Below are positions 22,814 to 33,724 of a DNA stretch of 64,000 bases, in pieces. The position numbers and the translations under genes were made by a program. The notes below the pieces were generated by a model. The model saw only the letters and a list, made by a program, of their open reading frames with translations. It did no database searches and was not told the origin of the DNA. Each line of letters opens with the position of its first letter. Within the stretch, counting starts at the first letter, position 1. This DNA comes from Viridothelium virens. Taxonomy: Eukaryota > Ascomycota > Dothideomycetes > Trypetheliales > Trypetheliaceae. The DNA lies in contig ML991859.1 of NCBI GenBank assembly GCA_010094025.1, forward strand, positions 1-64,000, in the 5' to 3' direction.

Positions 22814-23543
22814 ATGTCTGGTCTCATCAACAAAGTCAAAGACAAGATTGGCAACCACGGCAACAGTGGCGGCAACGACTCGAACTATGACAACAACCAG
22901 CGCGATAGTGGCTATGACAACCAGGCTTCCGGTCTCGGAGGCTCTGGTGGCTACGATAGCCAGTCGTCTAGAGATGTAGGAGGCAGGACAGGCGGAGGCT
23001 CCGGAGGTTACGACAATCAATCATCGGGAGGCGTGGGGGGCGGGTTCGGCGGCTCTGGAGGCTATGATGACCAGACAGGCGGAGGTTCTGGCGGGTTTGG
23101 AGGTGGGGTCGGCGGAGGTGCTGGAGGCTACGACAATCAGTCTGGCGGAGCTTCTGGCGGATACGGAGGCGGAGTGAGCGGAGGCGCTGGAGGCTACGAC
23201 AACCAGTCTGGCGGCCGCGGCGCTGGAGGATATGATAGTCAGTCTGGCAGCGGTGGTCTGGGAGGTGGACCTGGTGGCTACGGGAACCAATCGTCCGGCG
23301 GCGGGATTGGGGGTGGCTCTGGTGGGTTTGGCTCTCAGCAGGGCAGTGGTGGCCAGCAAGGTGGCAGCTTTATTGACCGAGGTGAGAAAATTTTCTGGAA
23401 TGCTTACATCTTTGATATCTCCAGATTTGCGAACAGATTGCTGACGTTCTAAACTTGCAGAAGTTGATCAGTATGCGACGAAAGAGGGTGTGCCTCAATC
23501 CTTTGACGGTGAGATCAACAAAGAGGTCAACAAGTTCGTCTAG
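22814..23543 (+). CDS. Glycine-rich low-complexity repeat protein
   Basis: Two exons, 22814-23381 and 23461-23543, with a 79-bp intron (GTGAGA...TTGCAG). The product is 216 residues. The first dozen residues, MSGLINKVKDKIG, can form an amphipathic helix. Residues about 42-185 are imperfect repeats built on GGYDNQSGG with Gly, Ser, Tyr, Asp, Asn and Gln only. After the intron comes a conventional charged ending, EVDQYATKEGVPQSFDGEI and then NKEVNKFV. There is no signal peptide or membrane segment, so it is probably cytosolic. I do not recognise a named family; similar Gly-rich small proteins with a short N-terminal helix are found across filamentous fungi. The Tyr-spaced Gly-rich composition resembles that of proteins that form condensates, but that is inference. 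Confidence 0.75.
22937..23362 (+). repeat. In-gene tandem repeat coding for GGYDNQ-type units
   Basis: Degenerate tandem repeat inside the first exon of the glycine-rich gene. Units of about 39-57 nt code for variants of GGSGGYDNQSSGG. The third codon positions vary between units while the encoded phrase stays similar, which suggests selection on protein rather than a fresh DNA-level expansion. The composition also leaves long open frames on the opposite strand, which I regard as artefacts. Confidence 0.75.
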
Positions 23544-24301
23544 ATGAGCTACGAGAAAACTTGGGAGCATTATGCCTACTTGGGCAGTATGCTTACATCG
23601 GTATAGTATTGGTGGGATTCTCTACCACTATTACATAGCCTTTATGAGACAATCAGTCTTCAATTGACGCTTGTCGTGGACCTTTAACTAATGATTCTAA
23701 AAAAATGTATACTCTCTAATTCATTGGTAATCCAGGGCCTCAAGTTGTGTACATTTCTTCAATACGAGAGTATCTGGTATCCAGATTTGCGCCCTTTCAA
23801 AGTCAATTTTGTCCAATAGAGGTCTCTGGACTGTCATGGGCCTACATTTGTCAAGGCTTTAAAACATGCCGATTATGGGTCATGTTGTCAAAGCTGTTAG
23901 TTCTGTCATTAATCTTCAAACTGAGGTTTACGTTGCTCATACGCCAAGGGTCAACTCCACAATTCGTGGGTCCTTTAGTATATATTCTAAGATTTGTCGC
24001 CTCTTGACCAGACATGACAGGATTGATACATTGGAAAGGAAGTGCGGACTCAAAGTTACTCATTCGGTCAATCTTTGTCTTTCCTCTCTAAGAGGGAGAG
24101 GACCCGATGGTCCAGGCGGACGCTTGAAACTTGTTCTCTAAGGTGTACGATACCAGTGTACTCTAAACTCAACTTTAAAACAATCCAATCAGTAGTGGAA
24201 ATCGCCAAAATTACCAGCCAGCGAGCTGATTTGCTCTCTCACTCCAATACCTACCCCCCTTTCTCTAGCGTTCGACTCTATATATTCCCGTCATCGCCAT
24301 A
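23544..24301. other. Intergenic, glycine-rich gene to MPDU1-like gene
   Basis: About 760 bp, AT-richer than the flanking genes, containing the 3' end of the glycine-rich gene and the promoter of the next gene. A TATATA stretch lies near 24281-24287, about 15-20 bp before the next start codon. No other feature seen. Confidence 0.55.
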
Positions 24302-25251
24302 ATGGAGGCCCTGAGCTCCATCCTCCGGCCCGTTGTCCAGCCTATTACCCACAATCTTCCCGACGCACTTCGCGACCCGCTTATCTCTCTCCTTGGTCCC
24401 AAGTGTTATCACATTCTGCTCCACGATGTCGACCTCGCTGACTCCGACTGTCTCAGACTGGGCATATCCAAAGCTTTAGGGCTGGGCATTATCGGCGCCT
24501 CCGCGGTCGTTAAGATTCCACAGCTCCTCAAGATCCTGAATGCTCAGAGCGGCGAAGGCATCTCCTTCCTCAGCTATCTCCTCGAGACACTAGCATATAC
24601 AATTACATTGGCATACAACGCGCGCCAAGGGTTCCCTTTTAGTACATATGGCGAGACGGCTCTAATTGCTTTGCAGAACGTGGCGATCAGTCTATTGGTG
24701 TTGCATTATGCCGGAAGGGATGCCGCCGCCGCAGTGTTTGTTGCAGGTCTGGGGGCTGGAGTGTATGCGTTGATGACCGAGAGCACAGTGGACATGAGCC
24801 TTTTGAGCTACTTACAGGCGGGAGCGGGAGTATTAGGGGTGGCTAGTAAATTGCCGCAGGTTTGGACGATATGGCAAGAGGGCGGCACTGGCCAATTGAG
24901 CGCATTTGCAGTAAGTCTGTCCGAAATATCTGCAGCTTTGAGATTTCAGGATGCTGATGGAAAATGTCCTCACAGGTCTTCAACTATCTCTTCGGTTCAC
25001 TATCGAGAATCTTCACTACACTGCAGGAGGTGGATGACAGGCTCATTTTGTATGGATTTGTGGCAGGTTTCGCACTCAACGCAGTGCTAGCCGGTCAAAT
25101 GCTCTATTATTGGAACAGTCCGAGCAGTAATAAATCATCAGGACCCAAACTGCAGGTCTCTGATAAGGAGGGAGGGATGAAGGTAACAAACTCGACAGGA
25201 AGCTCACCCAGCAAGGGAAGCAAGACGCCTAGTACTCGACGTAGAGGCTAA
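24302..25251 (+). CDS. PQ-loop protein, MPDU1/Lec35 homologue
   Basis: Two exons, 24302-24910 and 24976-25251, with a 65-bp phase-0 intron (GTAAGT...ACAG). The product is 294 residues. Two PQ-loop repeats are clear: VVKIPQLLKILNAQSGEGIS near residues 62-81 and SKLPQVWTIWQEGGTGQLS near 183-201, the second running into the exon junction. Several hydrophobic segments surround them. The C-terminal 45 residues are Ser/Lys-rich and cytosolic-looking. MPDU1 (mannose-P-dolichol utilisation defect 1) in animals is an ER protein needed for use of dolichol-linked mannose and glucose in N-glycan and GPI synthesis. The order of segments and the length fit that family, though the fungal function is inferred by homology. 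It converges on MED8 with 149 bp between stops. Confidence 0.87.
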
Positions 25252-25400
25252 GCATTGACGCCGTCTTCCACGTTTAGCATCATCTTGTTGACGTTCATTT
25301 AACGGAAAAGAAAAGTTCGATATTTTCAATCTTGAATTGATATCCGAAGTCATGCTAAGGGGTATTCCGGAGAGCAAATCCACCATCTACAAATCCCAGA

Positions 25401-26232
25401 TCACCGCCGTTGTACCTGCGAGATGGCAACATTAGCTACAGTGAGCTTTCCTGTGCTCATATATCTGAAAATCGTATCCATTGGTAGCACAGGCCTGGGT
25501 GGCTCAACGGCCTTCTCCTCCGTCTTCGGGTTCTTCTCCACCCCGACCATTTTTCCACCCTCATCATCTTCATCCTCACTATCACTTTCCCACAGTTTTC
25601 GCTTGATTCCAGTGGCGATATGCTCCACTCCACGCTCTTGCTCCTCAAAGGTGAAGTCGTTCAACGTCTCCTCGTCCAGCATTTTTCGCGCCATTTCATT
25701 CTCTGTTGGACCGGCCCAAGACCACAGTTCTTTAAGTTCAGTAGATGCCAATATCGCCTTTCTGCCTTTTCTTGCTTGCCCTTCCCCATCTTCCATTGCC
25801 TCGTCTTCTTCAGCATCCTCATCCTCGTGCCCAATCCTCGAGCCTTCCTTCTGCCCTTCCGCAATCCAATCTTCGGCGCTTGGATCTAGCTTCTTTCTCA
25901 ATAGCATGTGAAGCATTGCTTCTTGCGTTTGAGCAGGAAAGTGGGGGTTCGGATAGACTTGCGCAGAGGAAAGGAAAGCCGAGTTATTGGCTATAACGTC
26001 TTGAATGGATTTCAGACTCTGGGACAAAAGTACGAAAGAACTTTGAAGAGATGCCCTATATTATGTTAGAATCCGCACTCGCATTGCTAGGAGAATTGTA
26101 GTTCGTGTACCATGACGGCAACGGGTCGGTGGTCTCAAGGTTGACTTTGAGGGTTTGGATAGCAGTACTAATGCGCACAAGTTGCATGCGTGCCCCGTCG
26201 AGGATTTTCTCTTCGGGAGTCAAAGGCGCCAT
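25401..26232 (-). CDS. med8: Mediator complex subunit 8
   Basis: Two exons, 26111-26232 and 25401-26055, separated by a 55-bp intron with a CTAAC branch site. The product is 258 residues. The first exon encodes MAPLTPEEKILDGARMQLVR and then a helical stretch. After splicing it continues PSWASLQSSFVLLSQSLKSI, the head-module helix region of fungal Med8. An acidic middle follows, and the C-terminus has PMDTIFRYMSTG, matching the conserved Med8 motif that contacts Med18/Med20. Med8 is a subunit of the Mediator head module and works in RNA polymerase II transcription. The family match rests on order, length and these two motifs. Confidence 0.85.
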
Positions 26233-27487
26233 GACGATGATGCCAGGTGTGAATTGGCGGGCTGCCTCTTAGCAACCAGACGTGAAGGCAGTACGGGCTT
26301 GGCTTGGATCTCTTATGGTTGGACGGTCTCGTAATTTTGCCGTGACTTCCTACCAGTCAGCGGGGTATGCGTGGCATGCAAGGCACAACATTTTTGCTGG
26401 TAGGGCCTAGGGAAGAATTTGTCAAGGGATCCTGAGAACTCACAAAATTTTCCGTTCGCTCGATGCTGTGGGCCGCTGCGCGAACCAACCTTCATACTGA
26501 TGCGAGAACCACGCGACAGTTATGTGATCCGTGCGCAAAGGCCTATTGAGGAGCACGAGGAGCTACAGGGGCCGACGTTGTAGAATTCAACATCACAAAC
26601 CTTCTCCACGGACCAGCTCTATCACAGCGTATGACCAATGCACGGTCGCTCTTGCTAATAGGGTAGCTTGGATCATCCTAATCCGGACTGCGTATCGCAT
26701 CTCGGTCTTGTAATTGCCTAACCTAGGTCGATATATCGGCCATACCCAGAAGGGTGGCGAAAGTAAGTCACCTCAAATCCAGGAACGCTTCATGCATAGG
26801 GTACCTTAGGGAGTCCCGTCTCTATTGGCAATCAGGACAACCGCCTCCAGTCGCCTTCTTTCCTTACTGGGAAAGTTGTTCGCCCCGGCTGTGCCCCAAA
26901 GAAAGCATCTCAGATCAACTTTCAACCCCAGTGGCAGTGGATTGAATCTATGATTGATCGTCCAGGCAGGACTTGGCTAGACTGATGCCAGTTGAACACT
27001 CTTCTAAGCATGCATTACTTCTCACTGCAGTGTCACCGAAGGTTTCAACAGTGAGATTCTGGCTCGTGCTTGGTGGGTCTGCTGCCTACCCAGCCGCCTA
27101 TTGATAAAACTACCCGCCTCTGCTTCCCTGTTCACGATCTAGCTTGCTATTGTTCTTTTCTGATCCACATAAATACCAGTCCATTCGCATCAATGCTCAA
27201 CCTTTATCCTCAAGTCTTAAATATTTTGCTGTTACCGTTAACATTTTACATCTGCCTCTACTATCATCATCCTTCAACTATCCAAACGATTGACCGGCTT
27301 TCCGACAGTATCCTAACCTTTTTACGTCCGTCGATACCCCTCAAATCTCGACGGGTAAGCAGAGTCTTCAGCCTAGTCTACCTTTGCTCCAATTTTGGTA
27401 TTCTTGCAGAACCTCGAACGCCAAACCTGACTCGACCTTGATCTTTTGAAGCTTTTCAATCCGCGAGGACAACAGATCGCCATCACC
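26233..27487. other. Intergenic, divergent MED8 / unknown gene
   Basis: About 1.25 kb between two divergent starts. GTAAGC at about 27355 and TTGCAG ending at 27409 would make a plausible 55-bp intron in the 5' leader of the gene at 27488. A GGTACCTTAG motif lies near 26801. No protein-coding gene is recognised, although a hydrophobic open frame runs over 27190-27360. Confidence 0.5.
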
Positions 27488-28855
27488 ATGGCATCTTCGG
27501 GAAATGATTTGGAATACCTCACCGAGGCTGAAGAGCGATTGCATTTCGTCAAATACCAAAGTCGCCTCCGAGAAGAATGCCCACCGGTCCACGAGGGGCC
27601 CCTTATTACTTTTCATCGGACGTGGAACACCAAGGCTGAGCACACCTGGTCCAGTCTTCCCCCCTCGCCGCCTGACTATTTCATAAGAGCCGTTGAACTA
27701 GAGATCAAGCGTTATTCTAGCAAGTGTTTTGAAAACTGCTTAAAGGGGATCAACGCAGACGAATGCTCCAAAATGCTGCCTGTGCAGCATGATATATACT
27801 CAGACATCAAGAACGTTGCGTTCAGTCTCTCAGGTACTACTAGAGAATTCGTGGTTCCCGCGGCTCGCAAGCGCGATCTCATCACCAATCTATTCCCTAT
27901 TGTCGTTTATCTGAATGGGTCTTGGCGTCCTTTGGAATACTTTCTGGATACACTGCATCCTCCACCGGAGGTTCTGAAAGACAACAGACGACGAAAACTC
28001 CAGGGAGAGACTTTCTGGAGAGAGAATGGGAGGACGTTCCCGTTTCTCAATCTCCCGAGGGAATTACGCGATATGATCTATATCCATGCCCTTGGTCCTT
28101 CCGTACAGCCACGTGAATATCAGCCATACAGATGGAAGAAGCAGCGGCGCGTTATCGTGGATGACTGTATCAGAGTTGGGCCAAACATCGGACTACTGTG
28201 CTCTTGCCAACAAATTTGTAGAGAGGCGTTGTATATGCTCTCGCGATGGATCCCCTTCGACTTTTGCCATTTGCACTTCGCCAATCAGTATTTTACCAAG
28301 AAGGCCATCTCTCGTCACCCGATTGAGCGTAAACTTCGGAAGAAAGGGATTGAATGTTTAGATCTTACAAAGATCAGACACGTCCGGCTCGCATTTGGCC
28401 CTGACGAATTCCTCCAATTTTTTGGGGCACAGCTCAGCGGGGAGAAAAGATGGCGCCTTTCACGCGCAGCAGCCTCCTTGCAAAATCTCGAGTTGGATAC
28501 TCTGGAGCTTGAGATACAGCATCCATATCTCATGGAGCGTTGCGACTGGCTCAAACGTGGGTGTCACGAAACTGTGGTATCCTGGATCCTTGACGCAGCG
28601 TTTCCTTACATTAAGCACCTTCCTGTCAAACTTACAGGCTGCGTAAAGGATTCGGTTCGGGAAGAATTCAACGCCCGACTACAGACCGCTCCACAACTCG
28701 AAGATACTTACTTCGCTGGCGACGAAGATGACACTATTATCGATGAGATTCCCCTACGTGGAGGAGGGAAGAAGTACATTCAAAGGCCAATCCTACCAGT
28801 GACCGAATTGCAAGTTCCACAAGATAGCTTTTTGCTCGACTTTGCTAACACTTGA
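27488..28855 (+). CDS. Unrecognised protein with F-box/2EXR-like motif
   Basis: A single-exon frame of 455 codons. The open frame starts earlier with a TTG at 27446, but the first ATG (27488) sits in a good ACCATGG context. The middle of the protein, near residues 184-202, has FLNLPRELRDMIYIHALG. This is the signature at the start of many fungal F-box-like or 2EXR-domain proteins of unknown function. Downstream it has a segment with paired cysteines (LLCSCQQICREALYML), which is also common in that group. There is no signal peptide or membrane segment. If it is F-box-like it might recruit targets to an SCF ligase, but I see nothing that proves this. Function unknown. Confidence 0.75.
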   Translation: MASSGNDLEYLTEAEERLHFVKYQSRLREECPPVHEGPLITFHRTWNTKAEHTWSSLPPSPPDYFIRAVELEIKRYSSKCFENCLKGINADECSKMLPVQHDIYSDIKNVAFSLSGTTREFVVPAARKRDLITNLFPIVVYLNGSWRPLEYFLDTLHPPPEVLKDNRRRKLQGETFWRENGRTFPFLNLPRELRDMIYIHALGPSVQPREYQPYRWKKQRRVIVDDCIRVGPNIGLLCSCQQICREALYMLSRWIPFDFCHLHFANQYFTKKAISRHPIERKLRKKGIECLDLTKIRHVRLAFGPDEFLQFFGAQLSGEKRWRLSRAAASLQNLELDTLELEIQHPYLMERCDWLKRGCHETVVSWILDAAFPYIKHLPVKLTGCVKDSVREEFNARLQTAPQLEDTYFAGDEDDTIIDEIPLRGGGKKYIQRPILPVTELQVPQDSFLLDFANT

Positions 28856-29692
28856 CAGACCGCCAGATTGTCGCGGCTGCAACCCCTCCTGCAGTTGGTA
28901 CACTATTTGCAGGTACGACCACCGGGGATGAGAGGGGAAGTCTGGTTTCATGATGTGGGATGCGGCATAGCAAGGTCCCCAAAAACAAGCGATCCACGAT
29001 TCCGATGGTCTGCGTCAGTAATGAAGGTTTATTGTTCTCTCGGCGATTCGCTTCGCAGGTCTCCTGACATCCACGATAGCATTTGATCTGGTGCTTTGAT
29101 ACTTCTAATTTTCATTTTCTGTTCGAAGGTGCTTCATCATGATAGGTATACACTATACACTCGATGGATGAGAGCCACTGGCAAATACATTATGCATTTT
29201 CAAGGACTCGATGATCACTATAATCGAATGCATCTCCATATTCAATCTGGCAAGAGCCTTTCGAGGTGATAGAAGTGACGCTTTCGAGTCTCCCCTTCCT
29301 CCTAAAATTCCTTGAATTGTACAAAGCCTTGCAAGGGGTGGGTTAGTGTCAGCAAGCTTTGGGTGAACCCTTTCCAAGCGTGCATTCAGACGACCAATGA
29401 TGTCGCTCAAGGAGGGCATTAGCGTGGATAACTTTAGCTTCATCTCTCCCCTCCTTCTAGTCTAGTCACAAATACGCCGTCTCAGCTGTGAGGAGGCCCT
29501 CGATAGTGTTCATTATAGCCCCAACCTTTCGTCTGATATTGCAATAAATTCCGGAAGCGAGGCTGGAGTTTCTAGTCATGATTGAAGCGGATCCCCCGGG
29601 CAATAGGAAGGCGCGTTACCTCCGCGACCTTCACTCTTAGCGGTCAGCATCCGCTCATTTTCCCTTCTGAAGAACGACGCCATTTTTCTCTG
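28856..29692. other. Intergenic, with one weak coding candidate
   Basis: About 840 bp. On the minus strand, 29153-29443 holds a 96-codon frame beginning MKLKLSTLMPSLSDIIG with a helix-friendly composition. It could be a small gene or one exon of one, but no family is recognised and no upstream exon joins convincingly. The rest is the 3' end of one gene and the promoter of the next. Confidence 0.4.
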
Positions 29693-32600
29693 ATGGCTCC
29701 AGCCAGAGCGCAGCCCCAAGCTCTTGCGCGATGGCGACCAGCTATCCTTGTTGCTATTGGAGTGGCAACCGCCTACTGTACATACCTGGTCTACACGAAC
29801 ATCCCCTCTAATCAGCCAGATCCTCAAAAACCGACACTGCAACGTAGAGGAGCTGTTCATCGCCGGCGTCACGATGATAGGACTCCTGCAGGGTGAGTCC
29901 CTTATTATTGCCCTGGCATGAACGTTACTGATCGCAGAAGTACTCACGCCGAAAATGGACACCCAAGAACACCACAGAGGCGCCGCATTGCTTCCGAGCA
30001 GATGGATGGTTTTATTGAGATTAACGCATTACATCTTCCGAACTTCCCGAGTCTCTATAGAGAATTCGAATGGAATTCTCCAGACCTGGCAGACTTCCGC
30101 AGTCACGTAGCGTATAGATCCCTGCTATCTTTGTTTCGAGCTACATACATACCCTCCGTTAATAATCTCTCGAGTCCCTTCCAAGATGCTCTTATAGGTG
30201 AGCTCATAGTTCATGGTATCAGTACTTCCGAAGTCATCCAAGCCATGATACGCGCTGGTGCAAGCGAGACTGTCAGCACAAACATTGTGGAGCATGCTGC
30301 CCATTTTGTGGCTCATCGCCTCCAACGCCTCGCAGTTGCTGCTAGCCAACAGCGAGATCCTACCATACCTCAAGATCCACCGCCACAGGGAAGGGTGAGT
30401 GGTGAGGATATCAAGAGTGTTCTATACTACATTGCGGAGGAGCAGTCCAGGCAAAAAGCCTATATTCACCATGGCATCCGATGCGATATATGTGGGGAGA
30501 TGCCTATTCGTGGTGTGCGCTGGCATTGTTCAAACTGCACAGACTATGACCTTTGTTCGAATTGCGAGGCTCGAAATCGAAGCCGGCACTTCAAGACTCA
30601 CGTCTTCCACAAAATCACCATTCCCGCGCTTCATCTCAGCAAATCTTGGAAGGTGGAGCCGGTCTGGTACCCAGGCAACCCTTTCCTCACGCGGGGAACG
30701 TTAGACAAGGACCTCGTGAAGCAATTATCAAATGACTGTTCCTACGAACCTTTCGAAGTCGAAGCTATCTACGATCAATTCACCTGTGTCGCGAATGTAG
30801 AATGGAGAGAAGATCCATTGAACGTTGGTGCCGCAATCGATCGGTCAGCCTTTGGTATGAGCATCATGCCACACACGAGGCTGCGGCCCCCACCTCCCAA
30901 TCTGATCTACGAGCGCTGTTTTGCCTTCTACGATACAGACAACAATGGGCTGATCGGCTTTGACGAGTTTATACATGGTCTGGCCTACATACACAAACGA
31001 GCCTTCAGAGACCAACGATTGGGGAAAATCTTCGATGGCTATGACCTGGACTCCGACGGCTGTGTCTCCCGCAAGGATTTCTTACGCATGTTTCGGGCTT
31101 TATATGCCGTGCAAAAGGAACTCACCAATGACATGATTACTGTGCAAGAAGAACAGGCTGCGGATGAGCCTCGTTCGGATCTGATCAACTCCAATCAGCC
31201 ACTCAGTTCCGCCTTTAGAGAGCGTTTCATCCCGGGTAGTCTTTTGCGACGTCCTGGGAAATCCACCAATCACTTTGGTGATCTGCTTCCTGAACCGGGC
31301 TATAGCACTATCGTTGACGAGAGTGATAGAACAGGATTCATGAGGACCCAGGCAGATGGCAGTCAGGACTCGACCCGGTCTGGACCGGTGCATCGAAGCT
31401 TTTATGCGGACGAAGGGGACGTGATCATGGCTGGATCGAGCGAGACCGAAAATGAGGTTGGCCTAAACGAGGGTGATCAAAATGACGCTTCAGAAAATGC
31501 TGACCATACTGAACCTGGGTCAAATGGTGAAGAAGACCTAGCAGAAAGATCAAGATCGTCTTCTAGAGTTCGTTTCAAAGATGAGCCCGAGGATGATGCT
31601 CGATCGCAGACTTCAACATCGTCGCGACCAGTCGGAGAGCGATGGGGTGGATATGAAATACCTGAAGCTGAGGCCGATATTGGAAGGGATCCCACATACG
31701 CCATTGTCCAAGAAAGCCTCAACCTGGCACTTGATCCGCTATTCAAAGCAGCCGAGGAGCTTGCTCTAGAAATCAAGAAGACGGCTGCCGAACGTCGGAA
31801 GTGGAAAGATCTTCTCGATTTGGTGGAAAGAGAAAGTTGCGCCCTCGAGAAATACAACCGGATTCACAACAACCGTGCTGTGAAGGCCTCCGACGCAGAG
31901 CATCAAACGGACGATTCAAAAAAGGAAAAGGGCAATACTAGAGGGGATAGCGTTCATCAAAGTGCCATGTTAGAAGCTCAACCAACCCCAGGCCAGCTTG
32001 ACTGTTTAACAATCGACGATTATGTGCAAGGTACAAAAGTGCTCTCACACTCCAACACATTCATCCAATGGGCTTTACCTTATATCGAGATGACGAAGAG
32101 CCCACCCAGCATGGAAACCTGCTCTGTTATGTTTAAGGAGGTTGAAAGGGTACAGAGCGATGCGAATGCCCTTATCGGAAAGATCACCAACGCTTATCCA
32201 GACGCTCCGACAGCACACTCACTGTATCGGGACATCAAAGATATAGAGCAACAAGCCTTTGCAGCTCGGGATTTGTTGGAGGCGAGTATTGGTGACACGG
32301 ATGGTGGCATGGAAACGAGGGTCTCCAGGAACATACCCAAAGACGACCAAAACAGTAGTGACGGACATCAATTCCATAGTGTTTCCCACACTTCTGACCA
32401 GTCTTCTCATGAATCAACCTTGGATCCAACCCTCCCGCAGTTCCGACCCAACTCATCCGCAGACGTCATGTCACTCGAATCGCAGAAATCTGCCACGTGG
32501 TCGTGGTCACCACCGCTTAAATCTAATACTGCAGGTGCCAGTACCGCTCGGCGTTCGGTCTACGAGCTTCTTCGACTTCCCACTCCTCCACCTTCACGTA

Positions 32601-32767
32601 TGCACCTTCGCCACCTCGCAAAGCTCAACAAGGAAGAGCGCGAGCAGCGGCAGCGTGGCGTTACTGGAGGCAAGCTGGGGTTTGAGGAGTTTGAATCAGC
32701 TATGAATGGGTCAGCGGGGAAGCGCCTGGACTTTCTGGATGATTGGTTGACCCTCATAAGTTTCTAA
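29693..32767 (+). CDS. ZZ-type zinc finger and EF-hand protein with N-terminal membrane anchor
   Basis: Two exons, 29693-29892 and 29938-32767, with a short 45-bp intron (GTGAGT...CGCAG, ACTGAT branch). The product is 1009 residues. Residues about 13-35 (RWRPAILVAIGVATAYCTYL) form a single membrane segment next to Arg, so an anchor rather than a cleaved signal. A ZZ zinc finger lies near 245-295: CDICGEMPIRGVRWHC followed by CTDYDLCSNC and a His pair. Two EF-hands follow near 390-410 (YDTDNNGLIGFDEF) and 425-450 (YDLDSDGCVSRKDF), both with intact acidic calcium ligands. The rest is acidic and disordered, with a helical segment near 640-680. The arrangement suggests a membrane-tethered calcium-responsive adaptor; its partner and membrane are unknown. 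Confidence 0.85.
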
Positions 32768-33289
32768 TGTGAAGGGAGAATGCCTCAGGTGTACTGATAC
32801 GGTGTTGCTGCAGGTTCAGATTTACGGCTGCAGGCGCAAGGCAAGGAACTCGGCTAGAGGAATAAGCAATGATTAGGAGTGCTTCAATGGAGTGGACGGA
32901 AAGGATACCTGTGCGAGGGGGAGGCATTGTGAGTGATGGATTGCGTTTGGATTCCCTACATCATGGGATGGCCGGTATGCGCCTATTTGACATGGATTCG
33001 GAAAGCAATGGCGTTATGGAACCACAGGGTAGAGGCGGGCATGGACAGGCGGTTTGCTCTTAAGCTTATCGAGACAAAGCTCAATTGCGTTGGGTATGTT
33101 TGTGTATATTATTCGATGAAGGCCAGCAGGATATCCCCGAGTCCGGGACGCCATAACACCTTCGTCCAAAGCAAAGGCCTGTAGTCAAGGAAGCGCCATA
33201 TTCCAAACAACACGACTCCAAACCTCCCCTGATGGATCATGTTTCATTCAACTGATTGATCACTTTCTTGTAATGGCAACCTCGCGCTC
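32768..33289. other. Intergenic, convergent
   Basis: About 520 bp between the stop codons of the ZZ/EF-hand gene and the mitofissin gene. No coding sequence, repeat or RNA gene is recognised. Confidence 0.6.
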
Positions 33290-33724
33290 TCATCTCTTCC
33301 GTTCGAAGTAGCTGCTTGAACTCATGACGGCCACCCCTTGGTCCATAACTGCCTCGCCCAGCCACAGATACCGATCAAGCCATTTTCGTACCTCAGTGTT
33401 CTCGGAGAGCGATTCTTGGCGAAGACTGGGACTGGATCGTTAGTCAGCTTCCATCGAAATCCAGATCTTGCATATGCTATCAAGGGCAGGAGAGACAGGA
33501 AGGACATACGTAAGACCAGTAGAGCGACGGACTCCTGCAAGGAAAGCAGAGACTTGATCCAAGTCAGTTTCAAGATAGAGACTAATAGTTCACAGTTGAG
33601 ACAGCGTACGTAGAACAGCGTCAAAGGCAAAATGCGTAATTCGGCCGAGCTTTGGGAGAGATTAGCACGTGGAGAAGCGGAAGGGTAGAGTTGCCCAGAG
33701 GAGGCTCACAAGACGTACGACCAT
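33290..33724 (-). CDS. atg44: Mitofissin Atg44/Mdi1 (DUF1748), four tiny exons
   Basis: Four exons, 33710-33724 (15 nt), 33610-33649, 33510-33552 and 33290-33425, with introns of 60, 57 and 84 bp. They join to a 77-residue protein. Family features are clear: LGRITHFAFDAVLLSAFLAG, then VRRSTGLT, then VRKWLDRYLWLGEAVMDQGV, ending SSSSYFERKR. This matches DUF1748 proteins, which include Atg44/Mdi1, the small intermembrane-space mitofissin that drives mitochondrial fission and is needed for mitophagy in yeasts. The two hydrophobic amphipathic stretches fit the family. The gene is invisible as a single open frame. It is divergent to pyruvate kinase. The last acceptor could alternatively lie 5 nt upstream, but only the chosen one keeps the frame. 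Confidence 0.83.

Noticed and set aside
23021-23359. Minus-strand frame opposite the glycine-rich repeats
   Set aside because: The Ala/Ser/Val-rich sequence is the expected reverse reading of Gly-rich repeats.
15000-23543. Possible secondary-metabolite cluster from carboxylesterase, rhodopsin-domain protein and epimerase
   Set aside because: No polyketide synthase, peptide synthetase, terpene cyclase or pathway regulator is present, and the genes have unrelated likely roles.
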